Assembly (NCBI RefSeq): GCF_000722775.1 | Contig: NZ_JPFZ01000009.1 | Span: 620,001 to 684,000 of the forward strand | Reading direction: 5' to 3' | DNA: 64,000 nt | Source of the DNA: Streptococcus mitis subsp. hohhotensis | GTDB taxonomy: Bacteria > Bacillota > Bacilli > Lactobacillales > Streptococcaceae | Shown: one piece after another, positions 9,261 through 21,500 of the stretch | Layout: every line of letters starts with the position of its first letter | Position numbering within the stretch: position 1 is the first letter of the stretch | Translations under genes and position numbers: made by a program | Notes under the pieces: generated by a model | Databases searched by the model: none | Told to the model about the DNA's origin: nothing | The model's input: only the letters and a program-made list of their open reading frames with translations

Positions 9261-10120
9261 TTATATTAGCAATCGTTCTAAAAATGGTTTGATGCAGTTG
9301 ATAAGAATCCCTTCTATCCAGCTTTCTTGTGCTGAGGATAGATGATCTGCCTGAAGGCTTTCTTTTAGAAAATCTCGGACTTGTTCTGGTGCGATTTCAA
9401 ACTCCAAAGCTTTCATTTTATAGAAAAAGTCGATGAGATGGTCTGACAGATATTCAGTAGAAAAAGGCACTTCTCCACTCTTTCGATATTCTAATAAGAG
9501 CCGGGCAAATCGGGATTTTTCTTCAGGAAGCTCACGAAAATAGGAATTGAGAAGCCATGTCTGCTTCTGCTTTCTCTCAATTGGATCCTGAGTTGCAATT
9601 CGTTGATCTTTTTCCAACTCTTTTTGGTATTGTTTGGCCTTGATAGCCCGTTCTGTTCGATTTTTACCAAAAAGAATTTTCTCCCACTTGCGTTCTTCTT
9701 GGGTTAGGGTTTCTGTAAAGCCAAAGTAATCCTGATAGGCACGCTCTGCTGGTCCCATGGCTAGAACCAGATTGTCTGCATATTGTTTGGCGATTTTATC
9801 CCTCTTCTTGCGCTCTTTCTCTGCCTGGATTCGGAGTTCTTGTTCGTAGTCAATTTTCTCCTTTCCTAGCTTGACAAGATAGAGTTGGTCATCTGGTTTG
9901 CCAAGTAAAAAGGGTTTGATACACTTTTCAAGGACTTCTTCCATACGAGCCTTCTTCTTGGGTTCTGCCTTGGTCCAACTTCCTCCCTGAAAGACTTCTA
10001 AGAAGAGCTGGTAGTCTTTCTCAGGTGAGAACTGATTGCCACGATTGGGTTTAAAAACACCTTTTTCCCAGAGCCACTTTAGAAGTCGCTCGTCAAAGTC
10101 ACTTTTATTGACCTTGATTT
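9261..10120 (-). pseudogene. 3' part of a conserved gene broken by a frameshift
   Basis: The frame is open from an in-frame TAA at about 10132 to the stop at 9261. It contains no start codon until an internal ATG at 9944, yet the 5' part (IKVNKSDFDERLLKWLWEKG and onward) reads like genuine protein. It is charged, alpha-helical and lysine-rich. The upstream 119-residue ORF ends by shifting out of this frame at an A5 run (10118-10122 on the plus strand). Adding one A restores a single frame through KKKEK-IKVNKSDF. I therefore read both pieces as one gene of about 390 codons that has lost one base, or as a sequencing error in a homopolymer. Function unknown; its place behind rexA suggests no more than co-transcription. 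Confidence 0.7.
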
Positions 10121-10438
10121 TTCCTTTTTCTTAGCTTTTCTGGTTAGATGTTCGACCTTTCTGAGCAGTTTTTCTTCCTCTTCCAATTGCTGGTCAAGGG
10201 ACAATCGATGAAAATGACGAACACAGTCGCTACCAATTGGAAAGAGGCGTTGCCCTGTGACACCGTTAAAGAGTTCATAAGCGTATTTGATGGCATTTCC
10301 ACAGACACAATTGCTACGGCCGATACCGTTAAAAATCAAGGAAACTTCATTCCATTCCTTGGTAGCTTGTTCCCAAGTATCAGCTTTTGAAGCCTGTAAA
10401 ACCGCATCGTGCAGGGATTTTCTAACTGGAAGTGTCAT
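10079..10438 (-). CDS. Conserved protein of unknown function, 5' part of the frameshifted gene
   Basis: 119 codons beginning at an ATG 17 nt after the rexA stop, so it belongs to the rexB-rexA operon. The protein has a cysteine pattern CVCGNA ... IGSDCVRHF (about residues 43-72) that could bind a metal, then a coiled, charged stretch EEEEKLLRKVEHLTRKAKKKEK. The last residues (SRSIKVTLTSDF) are probably out-of-frame reading after the A5 run. The correct continuation is the downstream frame that ends at 9261. I do not recognise a named function. Confidence 0.75.
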   Translation of the reverse strand: MTLPVRKSLHDAVLQASKADTWEQATKEWNEVSLIFNGIGRSNCVCGNAIKYAYELFNGVTGQRLFPIGSDCVRHFHRLSLDQQLEEEEKLLRKVEHLTRKAKKKEKSRSIKVTLTSDF

Positions 10439-10455
10439 GAGGTCTCCTTTCTAGA

Positions 10456-13400
10456 TTATACTTTTACAACTTGAACCTCGTCTTTACCGAGTAAAATCAA
10501 GTATTTTTCAATATTTTCAATCGAATAGGCTCGAGATAAAGCCTCTCCGTATAGGGCTAGCTGACCACGATAGCGGTCTATGAGTTGACTTGGATCATCA
10601 TAGCGGTCTGTCTTGTAGTCGAAAAGAACGATTCTATCCTCATAAAGCAGATAGCCATCAAGGATACCACGGACAACGAAGTCTTCCTTACTCTTTTGGT
10701 CTCGTTTGAGCATGGAGAAAGGTTGCTCGCGATAAAGATGGTCGGTATTAGCGATAATTTCCTGACCGAGTGCTGTGTCAAAGAATGCAAGAATTTTAGC
10801 AAGATTGATCTTGTCCCTAACAGCTGGGCTGGTTTGAACTTGTTTGAGAGTTTCTATCAGGCTAGCAAGAGTTGGTTGCTGGCTGAGGTCAATTCTCTGC
10901 ATGAGTTCGTGGGTGGCACTACCAATTTCATCTCCTGTTACCTTTTCTTTGGTTGAAAAATCTGGCAAATCAAAGTTGATTTTCTTGTCTACTGACTGGC
11001 CTTGACCTGCAATCTCGACACCTTCCATATCCATAACGGGTTCGTAGAATTTCTTGATTTGACTTGGGGTTTGAACACTAGGAAGTTCAATAGCTGCGCG
11101 GTGAAGAGTATTATATACTTCTACTTCTTTCAGCATTTCAAGGGCTTCTTTGATGGTTTCTGACTGGCGATTGTCTACTTGGGAGCTATCTTGGAGAGGG
11201 CTCTTGTTTTCCAACTCTCCGATAGCTTCTCTAGTCAGCTGATCTTCACCAACAAAACGATAGCTAAAGTTGAGATGATCCTTGGCAAATACTTTACTGA
11301 TAGCCCAAATCCAATCTTGGAAATTCCTTGCTTGCAGTCTAGTGTTGCTATTTAGTTTCCCATTTTTAGCTGTTGGGTATTCCTTGGCTTCCAGCTTTTC
11401 ACGAGAACCCTTACCGACAAGATAGAGCTTTTTCTCAGCCCGCGTCATGGCAACATACAGCAGACGCATTTGCTCTGAATAGCTTGCCAGCTGTAATTCC
11501 TCTTCGTTCTGTCTATAGGTCAGACTAGGAATGGAGAGTTTGATGGTTTTAGGGTAGTAGGCTTCCACTGCTCCTGTCTCCATTTTGGCAATGTATTTGA
11601 CACCTAGTCCATTTTTACGACTGAGAATGACTTCTGACATGGTGTCTTGCTTGTTGAAATCTTGATCCATATTGAGAATAAAGACGTAAGGAAACTCTAG
11701 CCCTTTACTCTTGTGAATGGTCATGAGCTCTACTGCATCTTTTGGCGGTGCGACGGCCACGCTTGCCAAATCGTGCTGGGATTCTAGGATATTGTCAATC
11801 ATGCTAATAAAACGTGACAAGCCTTTGAAATTGCTCTTTTCAAATTGGTCAGCACGCAGAGCTAGGGCATAGAGATTGGCCTGTCTAGCAGGCCCATTTG
11901 GCAAAACCCCAACATAGTCATAATAAAAACGGTCGTTGTAAATCCTCCAAATCAGGTCATAGAGGGAGTGCGTTTTGGCATACAAGCGCCAAGAAGCCAA
12001 GATATCCATGAATTGATTTAGCTTATCAGCTAGTGTTGAGTGAATTAACTCTTTCTGACTTGTTGCCTGTTTTTGTGCATTAACCAGTTTCTCAAAGAGA
12101 TTTTCTTGGACTTTGTCCTCTGCTTTCTGAAGGGATAAACGTGCCAACTCGTCCTCATCAAAGCCAAACATTGAAGACTTCATAAGGGCAACCAAGGCAT
12201 AGTCTTGCAGGGGATTGTGAATGACACGAAAGGTGTCTAGCATGACTTGCACTTCTAGGGATTGGAGATAATTGTTCTGCTCTCCGTCAGTTTTGACAGG
12301 AATTCCGTACTCTGACAAAGCGAGAAGAATCTGGTCATTACGACTGCGACTGGAGGTCAGAAGGGCAATTTCTTTAAAAGCAACACCTTTTTCCTTATGG
12401 AGTTTAAGAATTTCCTTGATAACCAGACGCATTTCGCCTGTTAGTTTCGTTTCTGTTTGACTCTCTTCTTCCTCACCTGTATCGCCCTTGTCGTAGAGGA
12501 GAAATTCTACCTTGTTGTCTGTATTAGGAGTCAGTTTGGTATTGGCAAAAACAAGCTGGTGCATGTTATCATAGTTGATTTCGCCGACCTCTTGGTCCAT
12601 GAGACGTTCAAAGACATCATTGGTTGCTGACAGCAATTCTGAACTGCTACGGAAATTTTCCTTCAGGAGAATGAGCTTGCCCTCTTTTGGATTTTGCACA
12701 TAGCGTTGGAATTTCTCATTGAAAATCTGCGGGTCTGCTTGACGGAATCGGTAGATGGACTGCTTGATATCCCCCACCATAAAGCGATTGTGGCCATTAG
12801 ACAGCAATTCCAGCATCCGTTCTTGAATATGGTTGGTATCCTGATACTCATCGACCATGACTTCGTGGAAACGCTCCTGATAAGCCTCACGAACTTGTGG
12901 GAAATTCTCTAAAATCTCAATGGTGTAATGGCTGATATCAGCGAATTCAAAGGCATTTTCCTGACGTTTACGCTGACGATACGCTTCCACAAAATCACCC
13001 ATGAAGGCTTGGAAGGTTTTAGCTAGTTCCCATGTGTCTTGATGATAACGTTCTTGATAGTCGAGAATGGTTATCTGGTCTGACAGTTGTCCTAGTTTAG
13101 CAAACTGGGTCTTTCTCTCTTCGTTGTAGGCATCGGCCAGTGGCTTCAAATCAGCCTTACGGCTGGCATTAGTCAGAGCTCGGCCGTTTTTCTCTTTCGA
13201 AATTTCGACAACACGCGCAAGCACTGCCTGATAAGCCTGACTATCGGACTCCTGATTCAAGGAGCCAATTTCATCCAGAACTAACTGAACATTTTCTAAA
13301 TAAGCAGCCTTTGTAAACTCCTTGGCATCATTATCCAGATGGTAACGGAAAAAGCTTTCCAAATCCCAAAGGGCTTGCTGGATTTTCTCAGTTAGTTTTT

Positions 13401-14106
13401 CTTTTTCACTGGTAAAATCAGCTTTTTCAAAGCCTTTTAAGAAATATTCACTCAGCCACTTTTGAGGATTACTGGTAGATTGGAGAAAGTCATAGATTTT
13501 ATAGACCTGCTGGCGCAGCCCCCGTTCATCCTTGCCTCGCCCAGCAAAGTTTTTCAGCAAATGACTAAAGGTCTCTTTCTGTTTACCTTGATAATGGACT
13601 TCAAAGACCTCATGGAAGACTTCGTTTTTGAGAAGAAGTTGCTCGCTTTGGTTTTGTAAAATACGGAAATTAGGCGCAATGTCAAGTAGATAGCCGTGTT
13701 TACCAAGGAATTTTTGTGTGAAAGAGTCCATAGTTCCGATGGCAGCGTTGGGTAGATCAGCCAACTGACGACCCAAGTGTTGTTTGAGGTCAACGTCATC
13801 GGTTTCTTGGATTTGTTGGCTGATTTTTTTCTCCAAACGTTCCTTAAGCTCAGTGGCTGCCTTAACGGTAAAGGTTGAGATGAAGAGTTGAGAAATTTCG
13901 ACACCACGAGCCAATTGATCTAGAATGCGCTCTGCCATAACAAAGGTCTTCCCAGAACCAGCCGATGCTGAAACAAGGATATTTTGACCAGAAGTGTAGA
14001 TTGCTTCGATTTGCTCGGCAGTTTTCTTTTGTTCCTTATTCGAATGCGCTTCTGCTTCTTGCAATTTTTGAATTTCCTTCTCAGTTAAAAAGGGAATAGG
14101 CTTCAT
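10456..14106 (-). CDS. rexA: ATP-dependent exonuclease subunit A (RexA/AddA)
   Basis: Helicase-nuclease subunit that, with RexB, resects double-strand DNA ends for RecA-dependent recombination and repair. The 1216-aa protein has UvrD-type motifs: Walker [15 protein letters not shown] (about 45-60), the DEYQDTNH motif II near 420, later motifs including [11 protein letters not shown] and [15 protein letters not shown], and a C-terminal RecB-type nuclease with GILDGYLL and DYKTD. All key motifs are intact. It overlaps rexB by 4 nt, which indicates translational coupling, and is followed at 17 nt by the frameshifted gene. Confidence 0.95.
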   Translation of the reverse strand: MKPIPFLTEKEIQKLQEAEAHSNKEQKKTAEQIEAIYTSGQNILVSASAGSGKTFVMAERILDQLARGVEISQLFISTFTVKAATELKERLEKKISQQIQETDDVDLKQHLGRQLADLPNAAIGTMDSFTQKFLGKHGYLLDIAPNFRILQNQSEQLLLKNEVFHEVFEVHYQGKQKETFSHLLKNFAGRGKDERGLRQQVYKIYDFLQSTSNPQKWLSEYFLKGFEKADFTSEKEKLTEKIQQALWDLESFFRYHLDNDAKEFTKAAYLENVQLVLDEIGSLNQESDSQAYQAVLARVVEISKEKNGRALTNASRKADLKPLADAYNEERKTQFAKLGQLSDQITILDYQERYHQDTWELAKTFQAFMGDFVEAYRQRKRQENAFEFADISHYTIEILENFPQVREAYQERFHEVMVDEYQDTNHIQERMLELLSNGHNRFMVGDIKQSIYRFRQADPQIFNEKFQRYVQNPKEGKLILLKENFRSSSELLSATNDVFERLMDQEVGEINYDNMHQLVFANTKLTPNTDNKVEFLLYDKGDTGEEEESQTETKLTGEMRLVIKEILKLHKEKGVAFKEIALLTSSRSRNDQILLALSEYGIPVKTDGEQNNYLQSLEVQVMLDTFRVIHNPLQDYALVALMKSSMFGFDEDELARLSLQKAEDKVQENLFEKLVNAQKQATSQKELIHSTLADKLNQFMDILASWRLYAKTHSLYDLIWRIYNDRFYYDYVGVLPNGPARQANLYALALRADQFEKSNFKGLSRFISMIDNILESQHDLASVAVAPPKDAVELMTIHKSKGLEFPYVFILNMDQDFNKQDTMSEVILSRKNGLGVKYIAKMETGAVEAYYPKTIKLSIPSLTYRQNEEELQLASYSEQMRLLYVAMTRAEKKLYLVGKGSREKLEAKEYPTAKNGKLNSNTRLQARNFQDWIWAISKVFAKDHLNFSYRFVGEDQLTREAIGELENKSPLQDSSQVDNRQSETIKEALEMLKEVEVYNTLHRAAIELPSVQTPSQIKKFYEPVMDMEGVEIAGQGQSVDKKINFDLPDFSTKEKVTGDEIGSATHELMQRIDLSQQPTLASLIETLKQVQTSPAVRDKINLAKILAFFDTALGQEIIANTDHLYREQPFSMLKRDQKSKEDFVVRGILDGYLLYEDRIVLFDYKTDRYDDPSQLIDRYRGQLALYGEALSRAYSIENIEKYLILLGKDEVQVVKV

Positions 14107-17100
14107 CGATTCAACTCCTCTCTTATTTTTTCAAACCAAGCTTGCTTGAGCTTTTCTCCGACCAGACGCTTACCATCAGCTAGGTCTAACTTCTCTAAGA
14201 AACGGGCTTGACCCAAGTGGTAATTGGCTTCAAATCCTGTGATGGCTTGATGTTGATGAACATACGGTGCAATACTTCTGCCATTTTCGGTATAAGGATT
14301 AATAGCGAACTGGCCTGCTAAAATCTTCTCAGCTGCTTTCTTGTAAAGTTGGGCATTGTAGTCCAGCAAGAGCTGGAATTCCTCATTCGTCAGCTGATTT
14401 GCCTTGTTTTTATTGTAAAATTCACCCAAATGACTGCTTTCTTTTTCTAAAAAGAGCCCTTGGTATTTCATTGACTTGCTAGCTTCTACTACTGCACCTG
14501 CCAGACTTTTAACTGCCATCAAAGATTGGACAGGCTCAGCCATTTCCAAGTACATGGCACCAAAAAAGTTCTGCTCCCCTTCTCTTTTTAGGGCAGCTAA
14601 ATAGGTTGGCAACTGAGAATTAAGCCCATTAAAGAAATGAGGAAACTGGAACTGAGTCAGACTGGATTTGTAGTCTACCACTCCAATCGCCCCATCAGCT
14701 TTCAATCGGTCAATGCGGTCAACCTTGCCTCGTACAAAGACACTGCGTCCATTGTCCAATTGAATAAAGGCCTGCTCTTTACCGCCGAAGTTCGCCTCTT
14801 CTTTGATGGTTTCGATGGCTGGATTGTGTCGGAGAATATGTCCAGTCGTCCGCGCCACATCAAGCAGAACTTCTTTAGTAAACTGGGCTTCCAAATTTTC
14901 TTGATAAATAGCTTCAAATTCGCGTTCTTGACTGGTTTCTTGAATAGCTTGTTCTAAACGTTGGTCAAAAGAATCTTCATCAGGTAACTGCAAGGCGCGT
15001 TCAAAAATGCGGTGTAAGAAATTCCCATGACTACGGGCATCTGGACGCAGGCGCAATTCCTCCTGCAATCCTAAAACGTAGCAAAGAAAATAACTGTATT
15101 CATTGCGATAAAACTCCGTCAAACCAGAGGTAGACAGGTAAAACTCCTTGTCAGCTGGATAGAGAGCCTGCAAGGTATCCTTGGTCAACTGCTTACTGCT
15201 TGGACTGGTTGGCAGGGCTGGATTTTCCAGACCTTTTTGGTCAAGTTTTTTACCCATCACACGCGCCAGAACCTTGACAAAGGTCAAATCTTGCTCAGTA
15301 TCACTCGTCTCGCCCTGCTGGTGATAGGCCACCAGACTAGACAAAAGACTGTGATATGACCCTAGTTCTTCCTTAGACAGCCCCTTGTGATTCACCCTCT
15401 TCTCTTTTCGACTAAATCCAAAATGGACTAACTCTTGAAGATAGATTGATTCCTTGCTTTCACTTTCGTTAAAAAGGCTTGGAGCCGACAAAACCAACTG
15501 CTTACGAGCAGAATTGATCAAGGAAAGCATAGTGTAGCGATTTTTCTTGAGGTTTTCACTGCTGGCAATCAGCAATTGTGACCCTTCCTCTGTCGCTTGG
15601 TTTAAGCTTTGTCTTTCTTCATCTGTCAAAAGACTGGTATTTTGCGCGATTTTTGGTAAATTGTCCTGAGTCAACCCAATGGCGTAGACAAAGTCAGCAG
15701 TCAGTGGTGCAATCAAATCGTAACTCTGCACCAGAACGGTGTCCACTGTCGCTGGAATGGTACGGTATTGAGATAGACTCATTCCAGAATGGAGCAAGGC
15801 TAGAAAGTCCTCTAGACTAACCTGTGAACCAGCAAAAACAGTCGCAAATTGTTCTAAAACATGGCAGAATGCTTTCCAAACTTCGGCTTGTCTTTCCTGT
15901 TCTACAGCTTCCATAGTGGCTGTCAAATCTTGCAGTTGCTTGGTCACCTCTCCTTCTTTTAGAAAGACATTCCACTTTTGCAAGAGGTTTTCAGCCTTTT
16001 GTTTTCGACTGGCAAAAAGAGTCTCAATAGGTGCTAAAACACGCAGACGAAGGGCATTCAAACGCTCTAAATCAAATTTTCTGTGATGGGACTTGGTGAA
16101 GGCTTGCTGAAAGGCTGGCAAGCCATTGATACCAAGATAACGGATATATTGCTCAAATGCATCAATATCAGCCTGACTGAGGTCGGTATACAAACCTGTT
16201 CTGAGAAGATTAATCAAATCCTCCTGACGGAAACGATAGCGTTTTAAAGCTAAAATAGACTCGACAAACTGTGTCAAAGGGTGGTGGGCCATGGATTCGC
16301 TTCTACCAAGATAGAAAGGAATCTGATACTGGTCAAAAATGGTTTTGAGAGATAACTGGTAAGAAGTCACATCCCCCAAGAGAATACGAAAATGCTTGTA
16401 ACTCAGGTCTGAGTTCTCATGCAATTTCTGACGGATGCTACGGGCTACTAGCTCCAACTCCTCCTTTTGCGTCAAGCAAGACCAGATTTGTAAGTTGTCA
16501 CGGTCCTTCTCATTGACATCCAATGTTAATTCTGAAAAGTCATAGGACGATTCCAATAAACGAGAGGCCTTATCAAAACTATCCATCTTCTCATGAGTCT
16601 GAGAACGGTCTTGAGCAGGAGTTTGGTATTTAGAGGCTAGATGATGGAGAAACTCCACACTGGCTTGATAGAGATTGCCTTCAGCGAATGGGCTAGTATA
16701 AGCTTTCTTACTAGCATAAGCCCCAATGACAATCTCAACACCCTTGCCATGAAGTAAGTCCACAATTCGCTCTTCTTCGGAAGAAAAACGGGTAAAGCCA
16801 TCAATAACCAAGGCGATTTGAGTAAAATCACTACTAACTTTGTCATTCTCAATAGCCTCAATCAAATGGGACAATTGACTTCCCTGAGCCAACTGACCTT
16901 GATTGAGATAAGCCGTTACCTTCTCAAAAATCAAGAGTAAATCGGCCCTCTTGTCCTCATCCGTCAAACTCTCCAAGTCCAAAAAACTCATCTGAGCCTT
17001 GGTCATTTCGTGATACAATTCAATCAACTGCTGGATGAATTGAGTATCCTGCTTAATCGCACCATAAACACGTAAGTCTTTGGGATCAAGTTCAGCAAGA

Positions 17101-17378
17101 CATCTGTAAAAGGCCATCCCAAGACCAATGTCATCTAGACTGGTCTTAGCTGGCAAATCATTCAAAATCAGGTATCGAGCCATCTGCGCAAAGCGCGTGA
17201 CGGTAATCGCAAAAGAAGCCTGCTGGGACAAGCATTCCAGTACGGCGCGTTCTTTTTCAAAAGAAAGAGAGTTGGGAGCTATGTAGAAGACCCGCTTGCC
17301 AGCAGCAACTAACTCCTCCGCCTCTCTTGTTAGAATTTCTGTCAAAGAAGTCCGAATATCAGTATAAAGTAATTTCAT
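14103..17378 (-). CDS. rexB: ATP-dependent nuclease subunit B (RexB/AddB)
   Basis: Partner of RexA in the streptococcal AddAB-type exonuclease. About 1091 aa. I chose the ATG at 17378 (MKLLYTD) because GAGG lies five bases before it; the ATG at 17402 is too close to its AAGG. The N-terminal region keeps the AddB fold pattern ([14 protein letters not shown]) but lacks a recognisable Walker A. The C-terminal nuclease has the active-site run VDRIDRLK ... GVVDYKSS. The CxxCx5C iron-sulphur cysteines of Bacillus AddB are absent from the C-terminus. It is the first gene of the operon. Confidence 0.94.
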   Translation of the reverse strand: MKLLYTDIRTSLTEILTREAEELVAAGKRVFYIAPNSLSFEKERAVLECLSQQASFAITVTRFAQMARYLILNDLPAKTSLDDIGLGMAFYRCLAELDPKDLRVYGAIKQDTQFIQQLIELYHEMTKAQMSFLDLESLTDEDKRADLLLIFEKVTAYLNQGQLAQGSQLSHLIEAIENDKVSSDFTQIALVIDGFTRFSSEEERIVDLLHGKGVEIVIGAYASKKAYTSPFAEGNLYQASVEFLHHLASKYQTPAQDRSQTHEKMDSFDKASRLLESSYDFSELTLDVNEKDRDNLQIWSCLTQKEELELVARSIRQKLHENSDLSYKHFRILLGDVTSYQLSLKTIFDQYQIPFYLGRSESMAHHPLTQFVESILALKRYRFRQEDLINLLRTGLYTDLSQADIDAFEQYIRYLGINGLPAFQQAFTKSHHRKFDLERLNALRLRVLAPIETLFASRKQKAENLLQKWNVFLKEGEVTKQLQDLTATMEAVEQERQAEVWKAFCHVLEQFATVFAGSQVSLEDFLALLHSGMSLSQYRTIPATVDTVLVQSYDLIAPLTADFVYAIGLTQDNLPKIAQNTSLLTDEERQSLNQATEEGSQLLIASSENLKKNRYTMLSLINSARKQLVLSAPSLFNESESKESIYLQELVHFGFSRKEKRVNHKGLSKEELGSYHSLLSSLVAYHQQGETSDTEQDLTFVKVLARVMGKKLDQKGLENPALPTSPSSKQLTKDTLQALYPADKEFYLSTSGLTEFYRNEYSYFLCYVLGLQEELRLRPDARSHGNFLHRIFERALQLPDEDSFDQRLEQAIQETSQEREFEAIYQENLEAQFTKEVLLDVARTTGHILRHNPAIETIKEEANFGGKEQAFIQLDNGRSVFVRGKVDRIDRLKADGAIGVVDYKSSLTQFQFPHFFNGLNSQLPTYLAALKREGEQNFFGAMYLEMAEPVQSLMAVKSLAGAVVEASKSMKYQGLFLEKESSHLGEFYNKNKANQLTNEEFQLLLDYNAQLYKKAAEKILAGQFAINPYTENGRSIAPYVHQHQAITGFEANYHLGQARFLEKLDLADGKRLVGEKLKQAWFEKIREELNR

Positions 17379-17404
17379 CTCTGCCTCGTTGGAATTTTTC
17401 ATTA

Positions 17405-17417
17405 CCTTTTATTATAC
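17405..17417 (-). promoter_or_regulatory. Extended -10 promoter of rexB-rexA
   Basis: On the minus strand TGGTATAAT gives a perfect -10 (17412-17417) with an extended TG. No clear -35 is visible, as is usual for extended -10 promoters. Transcription would begin near 17405, 27 nt before the chosen rexB start. Confidence 0.6.
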
Positions 17418-17507
17418 CATGATTAGCCAGCCAAGTCTGAAAATAATCAGTTCTTGCTCACCTGTTGAAAAGAAAATGCCGGAAAGTTCCGACATTGTTT
17501 TAGTAAG

Positions 17508-18179
17508 CTAATTTCCTGAAAATAGGAGTAACCACACATTCCAGAAGGCAGTAATATTGATGAAAATATGAACTACTATTGGATAATAGAGATTTTTAGT
17601 CATACGGTACAATAGAGCCAAAATAAGCCCTCCGCTAGCATAAATGAAAAAAGCAAGAGGAGTTAAAGCAAAATTGATATGAATATAACCGAAAATAATA
17701 GCAGAAAGCAAGACATCTCCGTACCAAGGTGAGTTTTTGAAAAAGGTTGTCATAAGCACACCGCGATAAATCAACTCCTCAGCAATAGGGCCGATGAAGC
17801 AAACGATGAGCAAGAAATAAGGGTACTCCTGTCTCCCCATCATTTCTACCGTTTCATTCAAAGAAATTTGATTTGAAGACGAGGGTATGAAATAAGACAA
17901 GAAGAAGTCCGACATATACGAAATGATGTAGCCCAGTAAAAGGTAGATAAAGTACCTCGGCTGCCACTTGAAATGAAAAGTCTTCTTTCCTGCAAAAACT
18001 AGTAGATAGATGACCGCTAATAAAAGACCTCCACTCTCCATCCAAAGCAGAATCTGAAAAAATTCACGACTTGCTGGTAGATAGGGCTTTGCGAGGTGAT
18101 TGAAAATTCCCCAAAACCAAGTTGATTTGTAAAAAATTAAGGACAATGCTAGTAAAATCTGAATAATCCGTTTTTTCAT
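17508..18179 (-). CDS. CPBP-family (CAAX-like) intramembrane metalloprotease
   Basis: A 223-aa multi-pass membrane protein with several hydrophobic segments. The conserved Abi/CPBP motifs are present: EELIYRG at 134-140, a histidine in GYIHINF near 167 and another in VVHIFINI near 203, the glutamates and histidines thought to hold the catalytic site. In streptococci such proteins are linked to peptide maturation or bacteriocin self-immunity, but no bacteriocin gene is nearby and the substrate is unknown. It stands alone between rexB and the Pht gene. Confidence 0.85.
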   Translation of the reverse strand: MKKRIIQILLALSLIFYKSTWFWGIFNHLAKPYLPASREFFQILLWMESGGLLLAVIYLLVFAGKKTFHFKWQPRYFIYLLLGYIISYMSDFFLSYFIPSSSNQISLNETVEMMGRQEYPYFLLIVCFIGPIAEELIYRGVLMTTFFKNSPWYGDVLLSAIIFGYIHINFALTPLAFFIYASGGLILALLYRMTKNLYYPIVVHIFINITAFWNVWLLLFSGN

Positions 18180-18474
18180 CTTAAATCCTCTGTTTTCCTT
18201 GGCTAGATTATTGAATATAATGGTTTGCTTAACTGCATAACAAGTTTAGTATAGAATATCTTTTCAAAATATCCTCTTCAAATCATGAATTGTTATCAAA
18301 ACATCCTAGACTGTAAAATCAATTACCCCCTCCCCTTTTACCATTATCTTCTCTAACAAAGGAAGACCTATAATTAAGTTACTAACCTTGGATATAGATT
18401 GATTTCTCCTAAATGAATCCAAAGCCCCCAAAAAATCAGGTGGTTTAGTTAGCCTGAACCTTACAGAGCGAGAC
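18180..18474. other. Intergenic stretch with no recognised gene
   Basis: Between the Pht terminator and the CPBP gene. AT-rich, with short runs of C (ccccctcccc) and a small inverted repeat TCAGG ... CCTGA near 18439-18461. The CPBP promoter should be at the upper part (TATA-like runs near 18215-18260). No tRNA, BOX or ORF is evident. It may contain the remains of an older repeat. Confidence 0.3.
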
Positions 18475-18501
18475 AAATAAAAGCCAGTATTGCTACTGAC
18501 T
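18475..18501 (-). terminator. Intrinsic terminator after the pht gene
   Basis: On the minus strand AGTCAGTA-GCAA-TACTGGCT (eight pairs, one G-U) is followed by TTTTATTT. It lies about 60 nt past the pht stop codon and fits the end of the adcAII-pht operon. Confidence 0.8.
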
Positions 18502-18562
18502 CTTACATCATTTTGATTTAACAGGATAAATTTATGCTTCTGATTTCGTCATAACTGACTCA

Positions 18563-21500
18563 CTACCTTTTTAATAAAGCAAGTAATTTTTCTGCTTCTG
18601 CCATGATGCCATTATTATCCATGGTTTGGAGACTCAGATTATTTCGTAAACCAGCTAGGCTCTCTGTCACATTGTTTTTCAAGCTAGCATCCGTTACTTT
18701 ATCAAGTAAAGCTTCTACTTCTTTGAGTTTGGCTTCTACTTTTTCAGTCTCTACTTGAGGGACTTCAGCTTCGTCTGTTGTATCGTTAGCAACTCCCTCT
18801 GTCTCGTCTGCATCAGTGCTCGGTTTATAAAGATTATCTACTGAAGGGTTTAAACCTGCGTGATTCTCTTTTTCATCAGATTCAGGGCGAGTTGGCTCAC
18901 TTACTTCATCATGTTTCTTATCTTCATCAGGTTTACTGTCTTGGTCTGCCTTATTTTTACGAACATGGTCGCTGGCATTTCCCCAACCATTATCTGAGTG
19001 AGGACGTTCGTTTGGATGTTCAACGTAATATTTTACAGTCGCAAAAAGATCCTCAAGGCTATAACCCTTAGGTGCTTCATAGAGTCCTTCGTCAAACCAA
19101 GCAAATTTAATGTTATGGTAATGGTCATAATGAGGTATAATCAAGCTACCATTTTTAACTTCAACAGTATGTTGGAGATTGTAAGGCATGTGATCAAGTG
19201 GAACTTTCTTAGCTGCCTTCACTTTATTATAGATTGCTTCTGCTCCTTTAACCTCAGTATTTCCTACCCCCTGATTATCTGTTGAAGGAGGCATCAAACC
19301 TTTCTCTTTAGCATAAGTCTGAGCTGCTGCTCTTTCAGCTTCAGACAAACTTTCTTTCTTGATCCAATGACTATGAGTCATATGCGGAGTTACATAGGCA
19401 TCGCCTTCATCGCTAGTTATATCACGAGGATCAAAGATATAGCCATCTTCTGTTGTATACTTACCTGCTAATTTCGCTAATTTAATTTCATCGTTCGTAT
19501 AAGCAATTTGAGCATTTGGTTTGCCAAGTCGCTCTGGATGGGTAATTGGTGCTAGGAAGGTAAGAATATCATCAACTAGCTTGACTTTATCACTTGAAAC
19601 ATCATTAAGACGTTCCAATAGTTTATCCAAAGCGTCAAAATCAGCTTGGCGCCCTTTATTAGAAATCAAATTTTGATGAACTTTTGCTAGTAAATCATAA
19701 ACCTTGTTGTAAAATTCTTGATCACTAGAAGGGATGGTACTTTTCTTAGCTCCTAACACATGAGACAAACTTTCTTGTTTGGCAAGTTTATTATCAATGG
19801 CTATAACAGTTTCTGCTGAAAGCTCCTTAGTAGAGATATAACGCGAGGTTCCATTCTCTTCAAAGACATAACCATCAGCTACCTTTCGAACCGCCTGTTT
19901 CACCAATTTTCCATCAATTGGATTGCTTGGAGATGGTTGAGGATTGGGTACAGGTTGTGGACTTGGTACTGGGGTAGTATCTGGAGCAGGGATTAGATTT
20001 GGTCTTGATGGTAACCAATGACTTGAACTATAATGAAGTGGAATCATTCTTGCAATCTTCTGCTCTAGATCAGACATTTGTGAATAAGGAATAAAGTGAT
20101 AATGGTCTCCGTGAGGCACTGCTACACCGTTAGCTGTACGTTTGATGATTTGTGCCGGATCAAAGACTAATCCATCCGATTCTACATGTCGTTCTGATAA
20201 AGGTTTGGCATACAATTCACTTAAAAGTGTTGGGATATCTTCCCCTTGATTTTGATGATAAGTTGGGGTGACAGTCAGGTTTGGAGTCTCTGTCAAACTT
20301 GGTTGGGCTGGTTTAGCATTATCACTACTTGGTTTACTTGAACTTGTAACAGAATGTGAGCCCTGTTTACCATTCCAATAAGCTTGGGCAGCAGCCAATT
20401 CTCCTGCTGACAAATCACTCTTAGGAATATAGTGGAAATGATTGCCGTGCGGTACAACAAAAGCGTCTCCTGTATCTTCAATCACATCGGTCGGACTAAA
20501 GACATACCCATCATCCGTTGTATAAGCGCCTCCAGTTCCTCGATTCGGTGCCGGCGTATTGAGATTAAAGTTTGGTTTAATCGGTGAACTTGGTGTTGAA
20601 CTTAGTTTCTCAGAACTGCTTGGTTTCGTATTGTCAGAATGACTTTGAACTGGCTGACCTCCAATTGGTAGATTTCGAGCCAATTTTTCTTCCAAAGCAG
20701 ACATTTGCGAATAAGGAATGAAATGGAAATGGTCCCCGTGAGGCACTGCCACACCATTGGCAGTACGTTTTGTAATCTGTGCTGGGTCAAATACTAATCC
20801 ATCAGACTCCACATGACGTTGGCTAAGTGGCAAAGCGTACAATTCTTGAAGAAGACTAGCTAAATCCTCATTTGAGCTCTCCGGAGCTTTGGCAGAATCT
20901 TGAGGTGTCTCAGATTGACTCATTCTAACGCTAGATCTTGTTTCAGCTCTACTTGAACGATATTCAACCGTACTTAATTGGCCACCTTTTCCAGATAAGA
21001 AGGCTTGGGCAGCAGCTAATTCACTGGCAGACAAATCACTCTTAGGAATATAGTGGAAGTGATTGCCATGAGGAACGATATAAGCATCACCCGTATCTTC
21101 GATGATATCAGATGCATTAAAGATATACCCATCATCCGTTGTATAACGTCCTTGGGCTCTGGCAGCAACTACCGCCTGATCGTTAGAACCGCCTCCATGA
21201 TTATGACTATGTTCCTGCTTCTGACGTTTAATCTCTTCTTTTGTCCGAATATTGTCCGCATGAGCCGCATCTTTAAGGTAAACATAGTATTTCCCGTCTA
21301 CCTTAATCACATAACCACCCTTGATTTCATTGACAATGTCTGCATCCTTCAACTGATAATTCGGATCTTTCATGAGGAGTTCTTCACTGATGATGGCATC
21401 ATAAGGAACCTTGCCATTATAGTAATGATAATGGTCTCCATGAGAGGTCACATAACCTTGATCCGTAATCTTGATAACAATTTGTTCAGCGTTGATTCCC

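Noticed and set aside
17412-18179. CPBP protease as part of a bacteriocin or defence cluster
   Set aside because: No bacteriocin, immunity or phage-defence gene lies near; neighbours are housekeeping and zinc genes.
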